The notes below the pieces were generated by a model, which was not told where the DNA came from, made no database searches, and saw only the letters and a program-made list of their open reading frames with translations. The translations under genes and the position numbers were made by a program. From Apodospora peruviana (Eukaryota > Ascomycota > Sordariomycetes > Sordariales > Lasiosphaeriaceae), in assembly GCA_033439685.1 (NCBI GenBank), contig JAUEDM010000005.1, positions 2,728,001 to 2,792,000 of the forward strand: a stretch of DNA of 64,000 nt. Direction: 5' to 3'. Below, in pieces: positions 1 to 11,050 of this stretch (position 1 is the stretch's first letter; every line of letters begins with the position of its first letter).

Positions 1-267
1 ACCGCATTCGCATTACGGACGGATCACTAGTCAAGTTTGCAGGACGGCATAGTTAGCTCTTGTCTAGACAGGTAGTACTTACATGTGTCGATGGTTTGTG
101 GCTCATTACATCCGACAGGCAACATATGAGTAAATGTAATGACATTTTCTGGCTTCTTATCTAGATGGATAAATATATCTGAGAGACCGTACAGTTCATC
201 GTGTTCATCTCCTCCAATAAACGAAACACGCATCAAAAAGACTTTAGAGACCTCTACTGCGTTTCTG

Positions 268-1077
268 CTAACTGCCCTCAAGTTTGTTCCTCCGCTTTTG
301 CTCAGCCATCCGCATGGCCTGTTTGCACGACTTCGGCGTGGGCATAGCGCCGTCCTTCTCTAGGATGCCCTTGAGAATTCTCGACATCGGACCGAGTTTA
401 GGGTAGTACCGAAGAAACTCTCCGGCATGACCACCGGAGTTGTTCGCACCAGCTCCAGCCTGTCGCTCCAGATCCAGCTGCCGCTGGACGTGTTTTCGAG
501 CCCTGCGAGTCGACACGATAATGTAATCCAGCGCCCAGACTGACCACACCACCCACCAGACGATGGTGTAAATAACTGCCAACGGCCAGAGCAGTACCAA
601 ACTAAAGACGATGAGAACGAGCAGAACCTGCGCACCGAGCCTTTTCCATCCACCACCAACTCCAGGCTCCTGGTTAATGGCTTCTGTCATCATACGTCGT
701 GCGCCACTGGCATCAACTCCCTCCTCCTGTGCGACATGTCGATTCGGATTAACAGCACCATGGCGTGTGCTCGGCGGGCTGGTATTGGACCGGTACACTC
801 GTTCAGGCCTGGTGATTCCGGCCCGCGGGTAATCCTCAGGACGAATAGTAGCCGGACGGTTGAGTTGAAGGGGCCTGAGAGGAACGCTGCGGGTGGTAGT
901 CAGTTGTACCCCCGCAGCGGTGACGTTCAATCTCTGGATGAACAGCGGATACTCAGCCTCGTCGCTGAATCGGTAGCCGACCCACCGGAGCCCGGTGGCC
1001 ATGTAGAATGCGCAGAGGGCGATGACGGTAGTGACGGCGACGACGAAGCTAAGGACGGATGTCTTGCTGTCTGCCAT
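268..1077 (-). CDS. Small two-TM membrane protein, function unknown
   Basis: Single-exon reading frame of 269 aa starting at the ATG at 1077. Two hydrophobic segments are visible: one near the N-terminus (about residues 8-30, starting SVLSFVVAV) and a longer one around residues 145-185, rich in Val, Leu and Trp (VLLVLIVFSLVLLWP). The loop between them is hydrophilic and follows a YRF motif. The C-terminal tail is basic (many Arg/Lys/Gln) and is probably cytosolic. I recognise no family. It resembles the many uncharacterised small membrane proteins of filamentous ascomycetes. Being real is supported by the coherent topology and by the length of the open frame. No intron is needed. It is transcribed in the same direction as the LRR gene, 1.2 kb away. 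Confidence 0.6.
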   Translation of the reverse strand: MADSKTSVLSFVVAVTTVIALCAFYMATGLRWVGYRFSDEAEYPLFIQRLNVTAAGVQLTTTRSVPLRPLQLNRPATIRPEDYPRAGITRPERVYRSNTSPPSTRHGAVNPNRHVAQEEGVDASGARRMMTEAINQEPGVGGGWKRLGAQVLLVLIVFSLVLLWPLAVIYTIVWWVVWSVWALDYIIVSTRRARKHVQRQLDLERQAGAGANNSGGHAGEFLRYYPKLGPMSRILKGILEKDGAMPTPKSCKQAMRMAEQKRRNKLEGS

Positions 1078-2235
1078 GTCTGTTGTGGGGAGGTATTAAG
1101 ACAAAACCTGGGAGCAGCTCTGCGGGGATCGCTTGGATCTCTTCTGGCTTGTTGGCTCTGAACAACTGCTCTCGCTGCTTCGAAACCTGTAGGTTCCGGT
1201 GCAATGCAATAATGTAACTTGCTTGATAGCGAATAATTCAAGGTAAAATTTAGGTGGCTGTAGACGGCTCCGAAGGAAGGAACGAAAGTTGTGGGAAGGG
1301 TAAACTTCCGGGGCCCGGAGGTGGCTTTCACGACAGGAGCCTGTGGGCTTAAACACCCCCTCCAGTCACTCAAAGATAAGATACCCAGATACCGTTTGGA
1401 TCTTAGCTTCCATGACAGCTTATGTGAGGTAAGGAAGGCAGGTAGGTAGGTACCTTAGCAACCACGACGGGCTTGACCCAACCGGTGCCGACCTTGCCGC
1501 CAAACCCAACGGCGTCAAATGTACAGCCTGAACCAGCAAAAGAAAAAACCTTGTTTCATAAGCCGTCAGCGTTCAAGGGGATATCACATGGCAATGGCAC
1601 GAAGCAAGCCACCCAAGCCAAGGTCCAGAAAAAGAGTTAAAGAGATGATGGGGCACTGACAGACACCCCCCTTTTCTTCAATTTCAGAGTATTGGTAAGT
1701 ACCTAGGTCTCTACACCCCTCAGCAAGCAGGCCGTAGCATGCCATAATGGTCCATTATGGTAGGGACCTGGACATACCTCTACAAAGCAGGTTCATCGTG
1801 AATAACCACCACCGACAGTCAGCATTCGACACACCCTAACGTCAGTCACCAACCACACCTTCCATAGAAACATTCACGATGTAAGGCGCCATGGGTATGC
1901 ACCGCATTCGACACGGTCCATCCATCCGTAAAACAAACCGCAGGCCTTTCCCTCCCCTCCCTGGTGGTATCAAAAAGTACACGAAAATGTGTCTGAGGCG
2001 GAACACAGACACAAAAGAGAAAAGAGAAAGATGGTAAACATAATTTTAGCAAAAAGGAAGCAAAACGAAGATATTGGGCTTCGAAGCCGTTTCCCTAACC
2101 CATATTTACCGGGGAAATAATGCCCCAAAACTCCAGCCTTAATGCCTTACATTTCTACATATTACCCGTGGAGAACGACACTCATATAAGCTCCTAACCG
2201 GAGCCGCCAAGACCTTCCATATATCGCAGTAGTAA
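1078..2235. other. Intergenic, no gene seen
   Basis: 1.16 kb between the membrane protein and the LRR gene. It holds short motifs of the GGTAGGTAGGTACC type (about 1441-1456) and ACCTAGGT (1701-1708) that recur in other intergenic spaces of this window. No reading frame with protein-like composition was found on either strand. Confidence 0.6.
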
Positions 2236-5200
2236 TCAGTCAACATCATCCTCCCCAAACCCCTCGTCCCCCCTCCAAGCACCTAGTTCCGCGACAGGCA
2301 CCCTCTTCCTGAGATAGCGCAGCGTCGCCTCGGTGCCCATCTCCAAAACACTGTATCTCGGCACGCGGAACCGGTTCTCCGTCACGTCCAGCCTCTCCAG
2401 ACATCCACCGGGGCCTCCAAGCAACCCCAGCCTCGGGTTCAAGTGCGCAATATCATTGTGATGAGCATCCACGACCCGCATACCCTTGATATTATCCGGC
2501 TCCAGGTCTGACAGGTGATTGTTAGCCACCAGAAGGACCGTCAGTTCGGGAAACGCGTCGCGAAGCTGCGTTCCCTGAGGCAGCGACGCGATACGGTTAT
2601 GACTAACGTCAAGCTTCTGGAGCTTGGGCGCGTCGAGGTACGCCACCAGCGGCGCGAGACCGGTGATCCAGTTGTGGCTGAGATTCAGCTCGGTCAGCGC
2701 CGGCAGCTCGAGCCCTTCGTTGCCGTCCGGATCGCCCATGTACAGCTCGCCGACCAGCTTGTTGTGCGCCAGCGAAAGCGAGGTCAGCGTGCTCTCGAAG
2801 TGGGAGAGCGAGTCCGGCAGGACGGAGAACAGGTTGTTGTGCAGCTGCACCTCGTAGATCTTGTGGCTCTTAGCCAGTTGCGCGCACTTGGGCGGGTACA
2901 GCGATGCAGACTTGGTGTTAGACCGATCCAGCACGCCCGGGGGTCTGACCTCCCAGTTTTGCTCTGTCAGGGTGCGTGCGCGACTGCGCGGCGCGACAGG
3001 CGAGCCCGGGGCAGACGTCGGCGGCGTGGCGAAGTCGTCTGTATCAGAGTGGCCGTCGTCGACTTCTACACCACCGGCGGGGACATGTTCCCAGCCTCCG
3101 TCACGGTCGGAACCGGCTGACGCCGCGACCGGAGCAGCGACTGCGGCGGGTGGTGGCTCCAACCTGCCGGCAAGGATAGACTTCAGCTCTTCGAATGGGG
3201 CATGGATGAACTTCTTCTCCCGTAGCGGGTTAGCACTGAGAACAAGCTCGGAGAGACACTCCATCAGCCCAATCTCTGCCGGAAGAACACGGATGTCGTT
3301 GCTAGAAAACTGGGCGATCCTCAGCTTCATGAGTTTAGTGAAGCCCGGAGGAATGACAGCAATGCTGTTATCCTCGGCGATGATCGTCTCGAGGTTTGCC
3401 CAGCTGCTCATGTCCGGCAGCGCCTGTAGACGGTTCATAGATACTTGGAGATTTTGAATATTGGGCATATCAATCGACTTGTCTGTCGAGCAGAAATTAG
3501 ATAGTTGATTGCAAGAAACGTCGAGTATCTTGATCGTCGGGAATGAATCGACCGAGTCGGGAAACAGGGTACCGCTGAGCTGATTTTTGCTTGCCGTAAA
3601 CTCGACAAGACTGCTCATTCTCGCGATACTGTCGAGCGGCAGAGACACGAGCCCATTCTCGCTAACGTCTAGCGTACGGAGTTTAACCATGTTTGCCAGG
3701 TCCGATGGCAGAGATGTGAGGCTATTCCCGTGGAGGTCTAGCAGTTGGAGGTCCACCAAGTGGGTAATGCACGGCTCGAGGGGCCCGTGGAGGAGATTAC
3801 CGCCGAGCTTCAACTCCCGGAGGCAAGGAATCTGAGATATCACGTCCAGGCAGTTGTTGGCCAGTCTATTTTGCGACTATTTCGTCGTTAGTAAACGGAG
3901 AGATAGATGGCAGGGTTCAGAGAAGATTAGACTTACCAGGTTGAGGAACGTGAGCAGCGGTAGCCGCCGCAAGCCCAAGGGCAAGACAATGAGCATGTTC
4001 CTGTGAATATCGAGAGTCTCTAGCCCTGCAAAGATGTTTCCCTGGTAGTCCTCGTCGGCAACATGTTCCTCAGGGTCCACGTCGGGAAACGCGGCGTCGT
4101 CGAATTCCTCAAACTCGTTGTCGGCAGCGACGAATCTGGTCAGGTCAACGCTCTCGGCCCACGCTCCGCCGGGACGATCGATCGAGTCAAGATTGTACAT
4201 GTCCAAAACCGCCGAGGGAATCTGCTTCAAGCCCATCATCGAGATGTTGAGGCGACCACTAGTCCTGGCAGTCTCGATACGGTCTTTAAGGAGCTTGTCC
4301 TGTGACTTCTCGTCCCTTTTCACATTAAATGGATCGGAGACCAGCCCAAAGTCAAAGGTACTGTCTTTTGGAATCAAAGGAGACTCCTTGGGCGACTCGA
4401 AAACGGTGTTAGTGGTAGGGATATGATTCGATACGGTGCGCTTGGCTGCCTTGGCTTGGGCAATCTGCTCACGCAAAGCCGCTGACGATTTTCTGCTGTT
4501 CTGGAGTGGTGCTGACTCGGCCGAGTCCGTAGTAACTGCCTTTCCAGGAGATGCCGTGGCAAGGCCCGAGGAGGTCGCAGGCTCGCGGGGCGTCACCCGA
4601 GCCTTTCGGGATGCCAAACCAAAACCCATCCGTTGGGGGGTTTCCGCGCTGGTGGGTTTGGCCGTGGTCGATGCCGATGGATTTCCGAAGAGCCCGTTCA
4701 GCGATGGTCGCTTTGTTGGCCGTGCGACCACCGTCTTGGAACCAAATATTGAAGCTGGCACATCACCAACCCGTTTGTCCGGGCTCGGCGTCCTCGAGCG
4801 TCCAAAGCCAAATCCGATCGACTCATTGGTCGTACGCGGCCCCAGGGATCTAACTGGCAGTCCTGGAGTTCCCTTTGCTGAAGGTCCCTGCAGAGACTGC
4901 ATACTTTGGCGCCCTCGCAGCGGAGTACCTTGGATAGTGGGAGTACCATGGATGGTGGATAGCGAACTCTTGTAGGCGCTGATGGATGAGGTGAAGTTGG
5001 AGACCGCTTCTTCCTGTCCTGAACTCGAACTCGGCCTACTTCCAGGGCCCGGTCGACCGTGGCTCGACCCATCAGACTGATGACCTGAGCCGGGTCGAGA
5101 GAGTCTGCTGGGCGATCGAGACGGAGCGTTCTTCTTGGTGGATCCTGGGTCAAAAAAAGATGCTGCACCGGCCCTTCCTCTTACCGCGGGAGAAGAGGGT

Positions 5201-5994
5201 AGTTGAGAGAGGGTCTCGATGGTCCTCTCGGCAAGCGAAAGCCGTGGTTTGAAGGATGACGTTCGTATGTTCTCGTAAGCAGCATCGTCGACTAGCTTGA
5301 TAGGTGTGCCCGCTGGTGTAGTGCTCGACTCGTAGGACTCGTGGGTGGCTTGTTCGGCCGGGGCTGTAGTCGCAGCAGAAATCCATTGCTGGGAAGGCTG
5401 ACGGCAAGGTGTTCCCCGGGGCACAGAGGTCGGCTCGTACGACTCGAAGGCGGTTTCTTCACCTGAGGCTGCACCTGAGGCTGTAGTCGCAGCAGAAATC
5501 CATTGCTGGGAAGGCTGACGGCGAGGGATGCCGCGAGCTACGGAGCTTGGCCGAGGATTCTGGACAAGCTGGTCAGAACCAGTCCGTCCGAACCGCTGCG
5601 ACGGCGCAACGTTCGGCGAGTATTTCGAGGTTCGAGGCGCATTCCCGAGCGGCTGCGAAAGCTGGGTCGGTGGAGGTAGGATGCCGGTGCCCCGTGTCTG
5701 GGGTGTCGATACAGTACGAAGCGGCGTAGCAGTCGTCTGAGTGCGGTTCGGAGCGGTGGCAGCAGCACTCGAAACTAGTTGGTCTCGAGAAGGGGCCGGG
5801 CGGAGCCTTGGGTTTCGCAAGGAGCTCCCAACTGGGCCGGTGTTGGTCTGTTTGCTGCTGGTGGCCAGGGTCTCTCGCGATGGGATGGCTCGGAGCGCGC
5901 TCGATCGGGGTACAGGGAGTTTGGATGACTGCAAAGGCAGCTTGGATGCCGGTCGAGGAATGCCGCTGCCTGTGGAGGGCTTGGAGTTGTCCAT
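2236..5994 (-). CDS. Leucine-rich repeat protein (LRRC40-like), 2 exons
   Basis: Exon 1 is 5994-3937, exon 2 is 3876-2236, giving 1232 aa. The 60-bp intron 3877-3936 (GTAAGT donor, AATAG acceptor, phase 0) falls inside an LRR and joins LNL to SQNRLANN, restoring the repeat consensus. Residues 1 to about 540 are disordered, rich in Ser/Pro/Thr/Arg, with many SP/TP sites. They contain a 39-residue duplication including RQPSQQWISAATTA (DNA period 117 bp, copies near 5364 and 5481). From about residue 600 onward there are many LxxLxLxxNxL repeats in two blocks, split by an acidic, Ser/Pro-rich insert. The repeats should form a protein-binding solenoid. The partner cannot be inferred. The start at 5994 (MDNSKPSTG) is the first ATG of the open frame. 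Confidence 0.85.
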
Positions 5995-6745
5995 CTTGAC
6001 TGGTGTGAACTCTGCAAGTGTGAATAGTGGTGTCGGAATCAGACTTCACACAGGTGTAATCGGAGATTTTAGCGCACAGGTACAGCTTCCCGCACGCGTC
6101 GTCCCGCCTTGCAGCTAAAGGGGGCCAGTTCCTGGCGCGTCGATGGTGCAGACGCAGTTGGATGTGCCCTAAGCTTTTCCGATAACAGATGGAAGTCAAC
6201 TGCCGGGCAGCCCACTGCGGTATACCTAGGTGCCAAGGATGACAAGGCCCATTTCCGCTTGGTCCCAGCGCCGCCTTTCCCCTGGCAGCCCTACCTGATT
6301 CACTGCAGTCGGACGGATACTTACGGACCTGCGAGAGAGCTCACTGCCCGATTGACCAACCAGAGGGCTCGGAAGTTTGTTGCAGAAACTCAATTTCATC
6401 GATACCTCGCAGCTGTCTCAGTCTGTGGACTACACACACAGACGCGGTATATAAGCCAAGCACAAGGAAAACGAGCAACAAAGCTGTACCCAGTCTGACA
6501 GCCCAGGTAAAGTGGTGAACAGTACGGCCTACAAGGTACTTTAGCCAGCAGTGATGTTGGCTACCACCCCTTCGGACAGGCGTGGGCGACGCCGAAAGGC
6601 AATATTCATCTCACAGTGCATGGAGGGCTGGGGTTCATTATACTTTGATGGCGTCTTGTTTTCTTTTTTCAACAAGCCTTGGGATTTTAGACTTTGGATG
6701 ACGCAACATTGAGCCGACTACCGGTATGGACGTCGGAAGTTCTGG
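5995..6745. other. Upstream region of the LRR gene
   Basis: 750 bp with no convincing gene. An ACCTAGGT motif lies at 6224-6231. It is presumably the promoter/5' leader of the LRR gene on the minus strand. Confidence 0.5.
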
Positions 6746-8480
6746 ATGTCGTCTCCAACAGACACCGCGACTGCGCCCAACAAACCGCGGCTACGTCGTG
6801 GCGGTGGACTGGACGCTTGCTGGTCTGCCTGGCCGCAGAAGGGCGCCTACGCCGATTTCTACCGCAGGCTTCTCAAGGAGGGCATAGACATCCCTCATGT
6901 GAACAGTTGGGGGAGAAGTCCTCGTGTGCGATCACCTGGAGCATTTCTACACGACTCACGCCAGAGAGAAAATGGATTTTGAAGCCGAGGTGCAGCTGCC
7001 AGGACGAAGCTGCGCGACCCGCTGGCCGAGACGGCAGCAGCCGAACGCCCTATTCGACCGACACCTTCCCTGTATCGCCCTGGCGCCTCACCGGCATCCG
7101 CGGAGACAATATTTCTGGGCTGTACCATACCAGAAAGCTTCAAGAGTTGCACGGCATCGGAAATCCGATCAATTCTCGACGGAACAGGGATGTGGCGAAA
7201 AGAATGAAGTCAACGAGTTCGCAGTTAGGTCGGTTACTCCACGGCCCCTTTTTCTTTTGGCAAGTTACAACAACCTCACTACGGTCGGAAGGAGAAGCGA
7301 GGCAGGGATCTCAACACTCATATACGTATCAGTCATTCCCAGTAGCAGCAACCCGGGCACATGTGGTCACGTTGGTTACCCTACTGTCCAGCTTTTCCTT
7401 TGGACTGTTAAGCACCTCTTTCTAGCCTGTTACATTCTATAGGCGACTAGCGAATCCTCACACTCGGACGGCCAGGAAATGGCCGCCGTGGTCTTCGGGA
7501 TTCCTAGCAACGGATCTTCCAAGGGATACAGACCTCTGAGGCGATCTTGTCGCTCGATGAGCTTACCGAACGACTGATCTTGATTGCGGAGATGTCGGCT
7601 GGAAATAGAAGCATATATGCGGTTACCATGGATAAGCTGGGGTTTACACCTCACGTTTATATCGGATCTGGGACTGCGGCCAAGCAAGGAGTTATTGTCC
7701 GGATGAGACAATACGACCCGAATTACGCCACCTCGTACCCGTTACATGTCGAGAGGTAACTCGGATCACTCGACGATGGCTTCGTTATCACCCACAAAGG
7801 CATGCTTATCTGGTGTCCTCTTCCATCTGCTGCCGATATCCCTCTTTCCCGCCTCCTCTTCATTGCTATCGAAGCGACTTCAAGCTTCCTCTTCTGGACA
7901 ATGTGGGTGTCGGAGTTCAAGGACTTCGGCATAGGATCCTGTTGTCCTTGGCCTTGGACCTCATTTTTATACCGTCTCTTGCCATATCCTCCACTCCCAT
8001 GCTTTATCGTCAACTCCTATGTGCTTGTTCCCAAACACTTACAGGTGGCGGCAATTATAAGCAAACGCCGATTCGGAATTTCTCAGACTCCAGTCACGAG
8101 CTGTCCGCGTCAAGACAGCTGAGTTTCAGCGGTGGATGGCCGAGTAGCAGAGCAGTTGCTGAACACACTTCATTAATTTCACACGAAGAAAGCAGCTGTG
8201 CTTATGTGGTGAGATGACTTGGTACAGTTTTGATGATCAGGTCCAGGTGGGTAGGGAAGGAGGCAATGGAAAAGAAATAAGTCGTCAACCAATCCCTGCA
8301 CAAAATCGCCGTGAGAAAGACAAACCGGAAAGACCCCAACTACAGCGAGCGGAAGGCGAGGCTAGCCCGGCATCCAGCCCAACCCATCAATATCGCCCAG
8401 CCTCAATCTCGAGAAAGGCGATCAGAGGACAATCTGTCTTTAACAAATTGTTTGTGGTGACGTTCAAGCCATAGATGCCG
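6746..8480 (+). pseudogene. Broken gene remnant with GIY-YIG-like motif
   Basis: Protein-like sequence runs on the plus strand but not in one frame. Recognisable blocks are 6746-6900 (KGAYADFYRRLLKEGIDIPH), a shifted frame around 6915-6990 (CDHLEHFYTTHAREKMDFEA), another around 7010-7200 (ending EIRSILDGTGMWRKE), and 7505-7760 (HVYIGSGTAAKQGVIVRMRQ). The last resembles the YIG...R...Y core of GIY-YIG nucleases. A TAA at about 7757-7759 interrupts that frame. After it, the same frame continues with KGMLIWCPLP and a hydrophobic stretch. A further basic block (HKIAVRKTNRKDPNYSERK) lies near 8290-8350. Frame changes and the in-frame stop suggest a decayed gene. Introns could explain some shifts, but not the stop by any splice pair I could see. 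The GIY-YIG assignment rests on a short motif. Confidence 0.4.
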
Positions 8481-9037
8481 AACGAGTTGCAAAGATACCT
8501 CGGGGAAGCTGCACGGCATGTCATCTCCATGCGCCTGATATACAACATACACCGCCGAAGCAATGTCGATTTGCGAATGCCTTGCTATGGACCAAAGACG
8601 AGAAAAACTCTCGAGACAACGGCCGACCAATTGATGTCTGTACTCTCTTATGAATGAAAAGTGCTAACAACTGAACAGACCTACTTGTAACTCCGAGTTA
8701 CTACATGGTATTGATGGTGGATGGCTTCGAGATCAAGGGAAACCTGCCAAAACACGAATCGGCTTCTCAGTATCCGTTCTGTCCTGCGTTTTATGAAAAG
8801 TGATGGAGTCCTTACCATGACCTCAGTAATCCCTTGGCGCAAAGTGAGCAACCATGTCGCACAATACTACAGCCAAAGAAAAAGAAGATCGGATGAGAAT
8901 CCCCCTTGCCCTTCACTGCTTTCTACCTCGCACTAACCAGTTCCAGACTTCGTAGCTATTGACTTGCTGACAGCTAAACTTCTATTACCCCCTCCTTCCA
9001 GTTCCTCCTTACCTTCATCTCTCTCTCACTTCAACCG

Positions 9038-9130
9038 CCTCGCACACGCCTCCATAACCTCCTACACACTCCCATCACCTCCTCGCACACGCCTCCATAA
9101 CCTCCTACACACTCCCATCACCTCCTCGCA
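9038..9130. repeat. 43-bp tandem repeat, about 2.2 copies
   Basis: The unit beginning CCTCGCACACGCCTCCATAA is repeated at 9038 and 9081, with a partial third copy at 9124. The two full copies are identical by eye, so the duplication is recent. It lies in gene-poor sequence. Confidence 0.85.
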
Positions 9131-9194
9131 TTCTAACATCACTGTTTCCCTCCCAGTCTCTGTCACTAGCAGCATCAACAGCACAGATACTAAG

Positions 9195-9342
9195 AGCAGC
9201 AAAGCAGCAACAGCAACAAGCAGCAACAACATCACCACCACCACCACCACCAGCAGTAGCAGCAGCAGCAACAACACACCAGCAGCAGCAATACCACCGT
9301 CAGCAACACCACTACCACCGGCACTAAGCAGCAGCAGCAATG
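9195..9342. repeat. Imperfect CAG/CAC trinucleotide tract
   Basis: About 150 bp of AGCAGC, AACAAC and CACCAC triplets, interrupted. On the plus strand it could read as Ser/Thr/Asn runs, and on the minus strand as Val/Leu runs. No confident gene contains it. Confidence 0.8.
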
Positions 9343-9965
9343 AGGATCTGGGTCGGCCAGGAGAACCATAACGTTGTGCGACGTCTGTGCGAACCTGGAC
9401 CGTACCGCAGAACCCCCTACCATGAGCTCCCCAACTTCTGCCTCGCCCGTCACGGCGGCGGCGCCTACGTCGAGCATGTCACCGTCAAATACATGTCCAA
9501 CAAGTCCGAGCTGATAGCACACGTCACCAGCCCCAACACGCGGCTCATCTGATTCAAAGTAGTCTGCGCCTCCTGCCACTCGAGCCTACTCCTGACCGTC
9601 CACAACCACCAGTGTGCCGGACTGGGGGTCGAAGTGGTCATGGACATGTAAACACCATGGGGCAAGTACCAAAGCGTCCCTACTGACGCCACATGGAACT
9701 ATGACATGGACCCATACCGCTACACAGTTCCAGATTATGGATACGATTGACGTCCGCCCGGACTTCTTCCGGCGCTTTCCCACTCCGCTTGCTACCAGCA
9801 CTGTGTTGGTACACAACCACTCGTCGGCCGAGCTGGTTTGTCAAGTGGTTCAGGGAGGTGGCTGCAAATCCGAACAATCTGGCTCTCGACATGGAGTCGA
9901 TCGACCAGGCTCAGCTACCTTCCCAATACCTTACGGCGGCTCATCACGGAAGAGATGCTCGTTAG
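9343..9965 (+). pseudogene. Possible coding remnant, unidentified
   Basis: Protein-like stretches appear in changing plus-strand frames. One is VCASCHSSLLLTVHNHQCAG near 9560, followed by a stop and then KYQSVPTDATWNYDMDPY near 9665. Another is SWFVKWFREVAANPNNLALD near 9825. None can be joined by clear splice sites. This may be the 3' part of the same decayed locus upstream or a separate remnant. I do not recognise a family. Confidence 0.25.
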
Positions 9966-11050
9966 CGAGTAAGGGCAGTGACGGCGATCCAAGACCACCC
10001 TTTTCCTCCTTTGGAAAGACCATCCCTTTCCAAATAAAAGTGCATTATTTCTGCAAAAGAACCCATTTCCCCCTCGAAGCCGAGGGCTTTGAGCTCAATT
10101 TACGACACATACCCCACATTTCGAATTTCCCAATTTATTATGGCAAACAAGGCTTGCTGTCAGTGACGGTTGGTGTTGGGAGCGGGATCCGGAGCGGGCC
10201 GGAGGATCAACGTTTGCGGCGCAGCACTCTTCCTCGTCGGCAAACAAATATATTGGTTGGCGCTTCTCTGTGCCTGGGCTGAGTTTCTGATTTATTTATT
10301 TTCTTCTCTTTTTCTTTTTTATTTCCTTTCGTTTCCCTGCTTATCTAACTACCGGTTCCTGCAAGCGCTTCCGGCCTCCCGAGTGGGCGACCCAAGCCGG
10401 AGTTGGTAAACATTTCTTCCTTGGCGCTTCCTTCCGGCACCTAACAGCAACTCCAACCACGACCCTGGGACCCAGGACATCGGTTTCAGGGCACTACCTA
10501 ACCACTCCTGCATCCATCCAACGAGGTACTGAGTCTCAGCCTCATCGAAAAGCTTGTTGTTCCTTGGGGAAGTTCGTCCCAAAAAAGATCAGCGCACACA
10601 TAACATGGTACCTACCCGCGGAGTTTTCCACCTGCCACAGGTTTCTGGCCCATGGGAGGGAGAGAGAGGATGGGGATTTGGGACGGCGTATCACTTCAGG
10701 GCGGCCGTCGACGGGCCTCCACTTCGGATTGATGGTGGCGTATGGGTCTGTCTGGTCCCTTGACATGGAGGTCACCAAGAGTAGCAGGACTGTGACACTC
10801 TTATATCCAGGCCATGGCCTATATCACCCATTCCACTTTTCTCTTTCTTATACTTGTAAATGTAATACTGTAATTACTTTCGGAATTTTATATCTGATAC
10901 TTTTCTCAGTTGTTCATGCTTCATCACGTATCTTCGACCTGGTAGTAGTTATTGAATGTACATGTAGTGCTGGCAGCTACCTCCTCCACTGGTAAGAAGT
11001 AAAAATCGGTCAGCAAAAGAAGCAAGTAGTTGCAGCACAGGAAGGGTTCA
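9966..11050. other. Upstream region of the Mid2-like gene
   Basis: About 1.1 kb with no intact gene. A long pyrimidine-rich stretch lies at about 10270-10345, typical of fungal promoters and leaders. The downstream gene starts at 11051. Confidence 0.5.

Noticed and set aside
2515..3457. Long plus-strand frames opposite the LRR gene
   Set aside because: They are antisense shadows of GC-rich LRR codons, without motifs.
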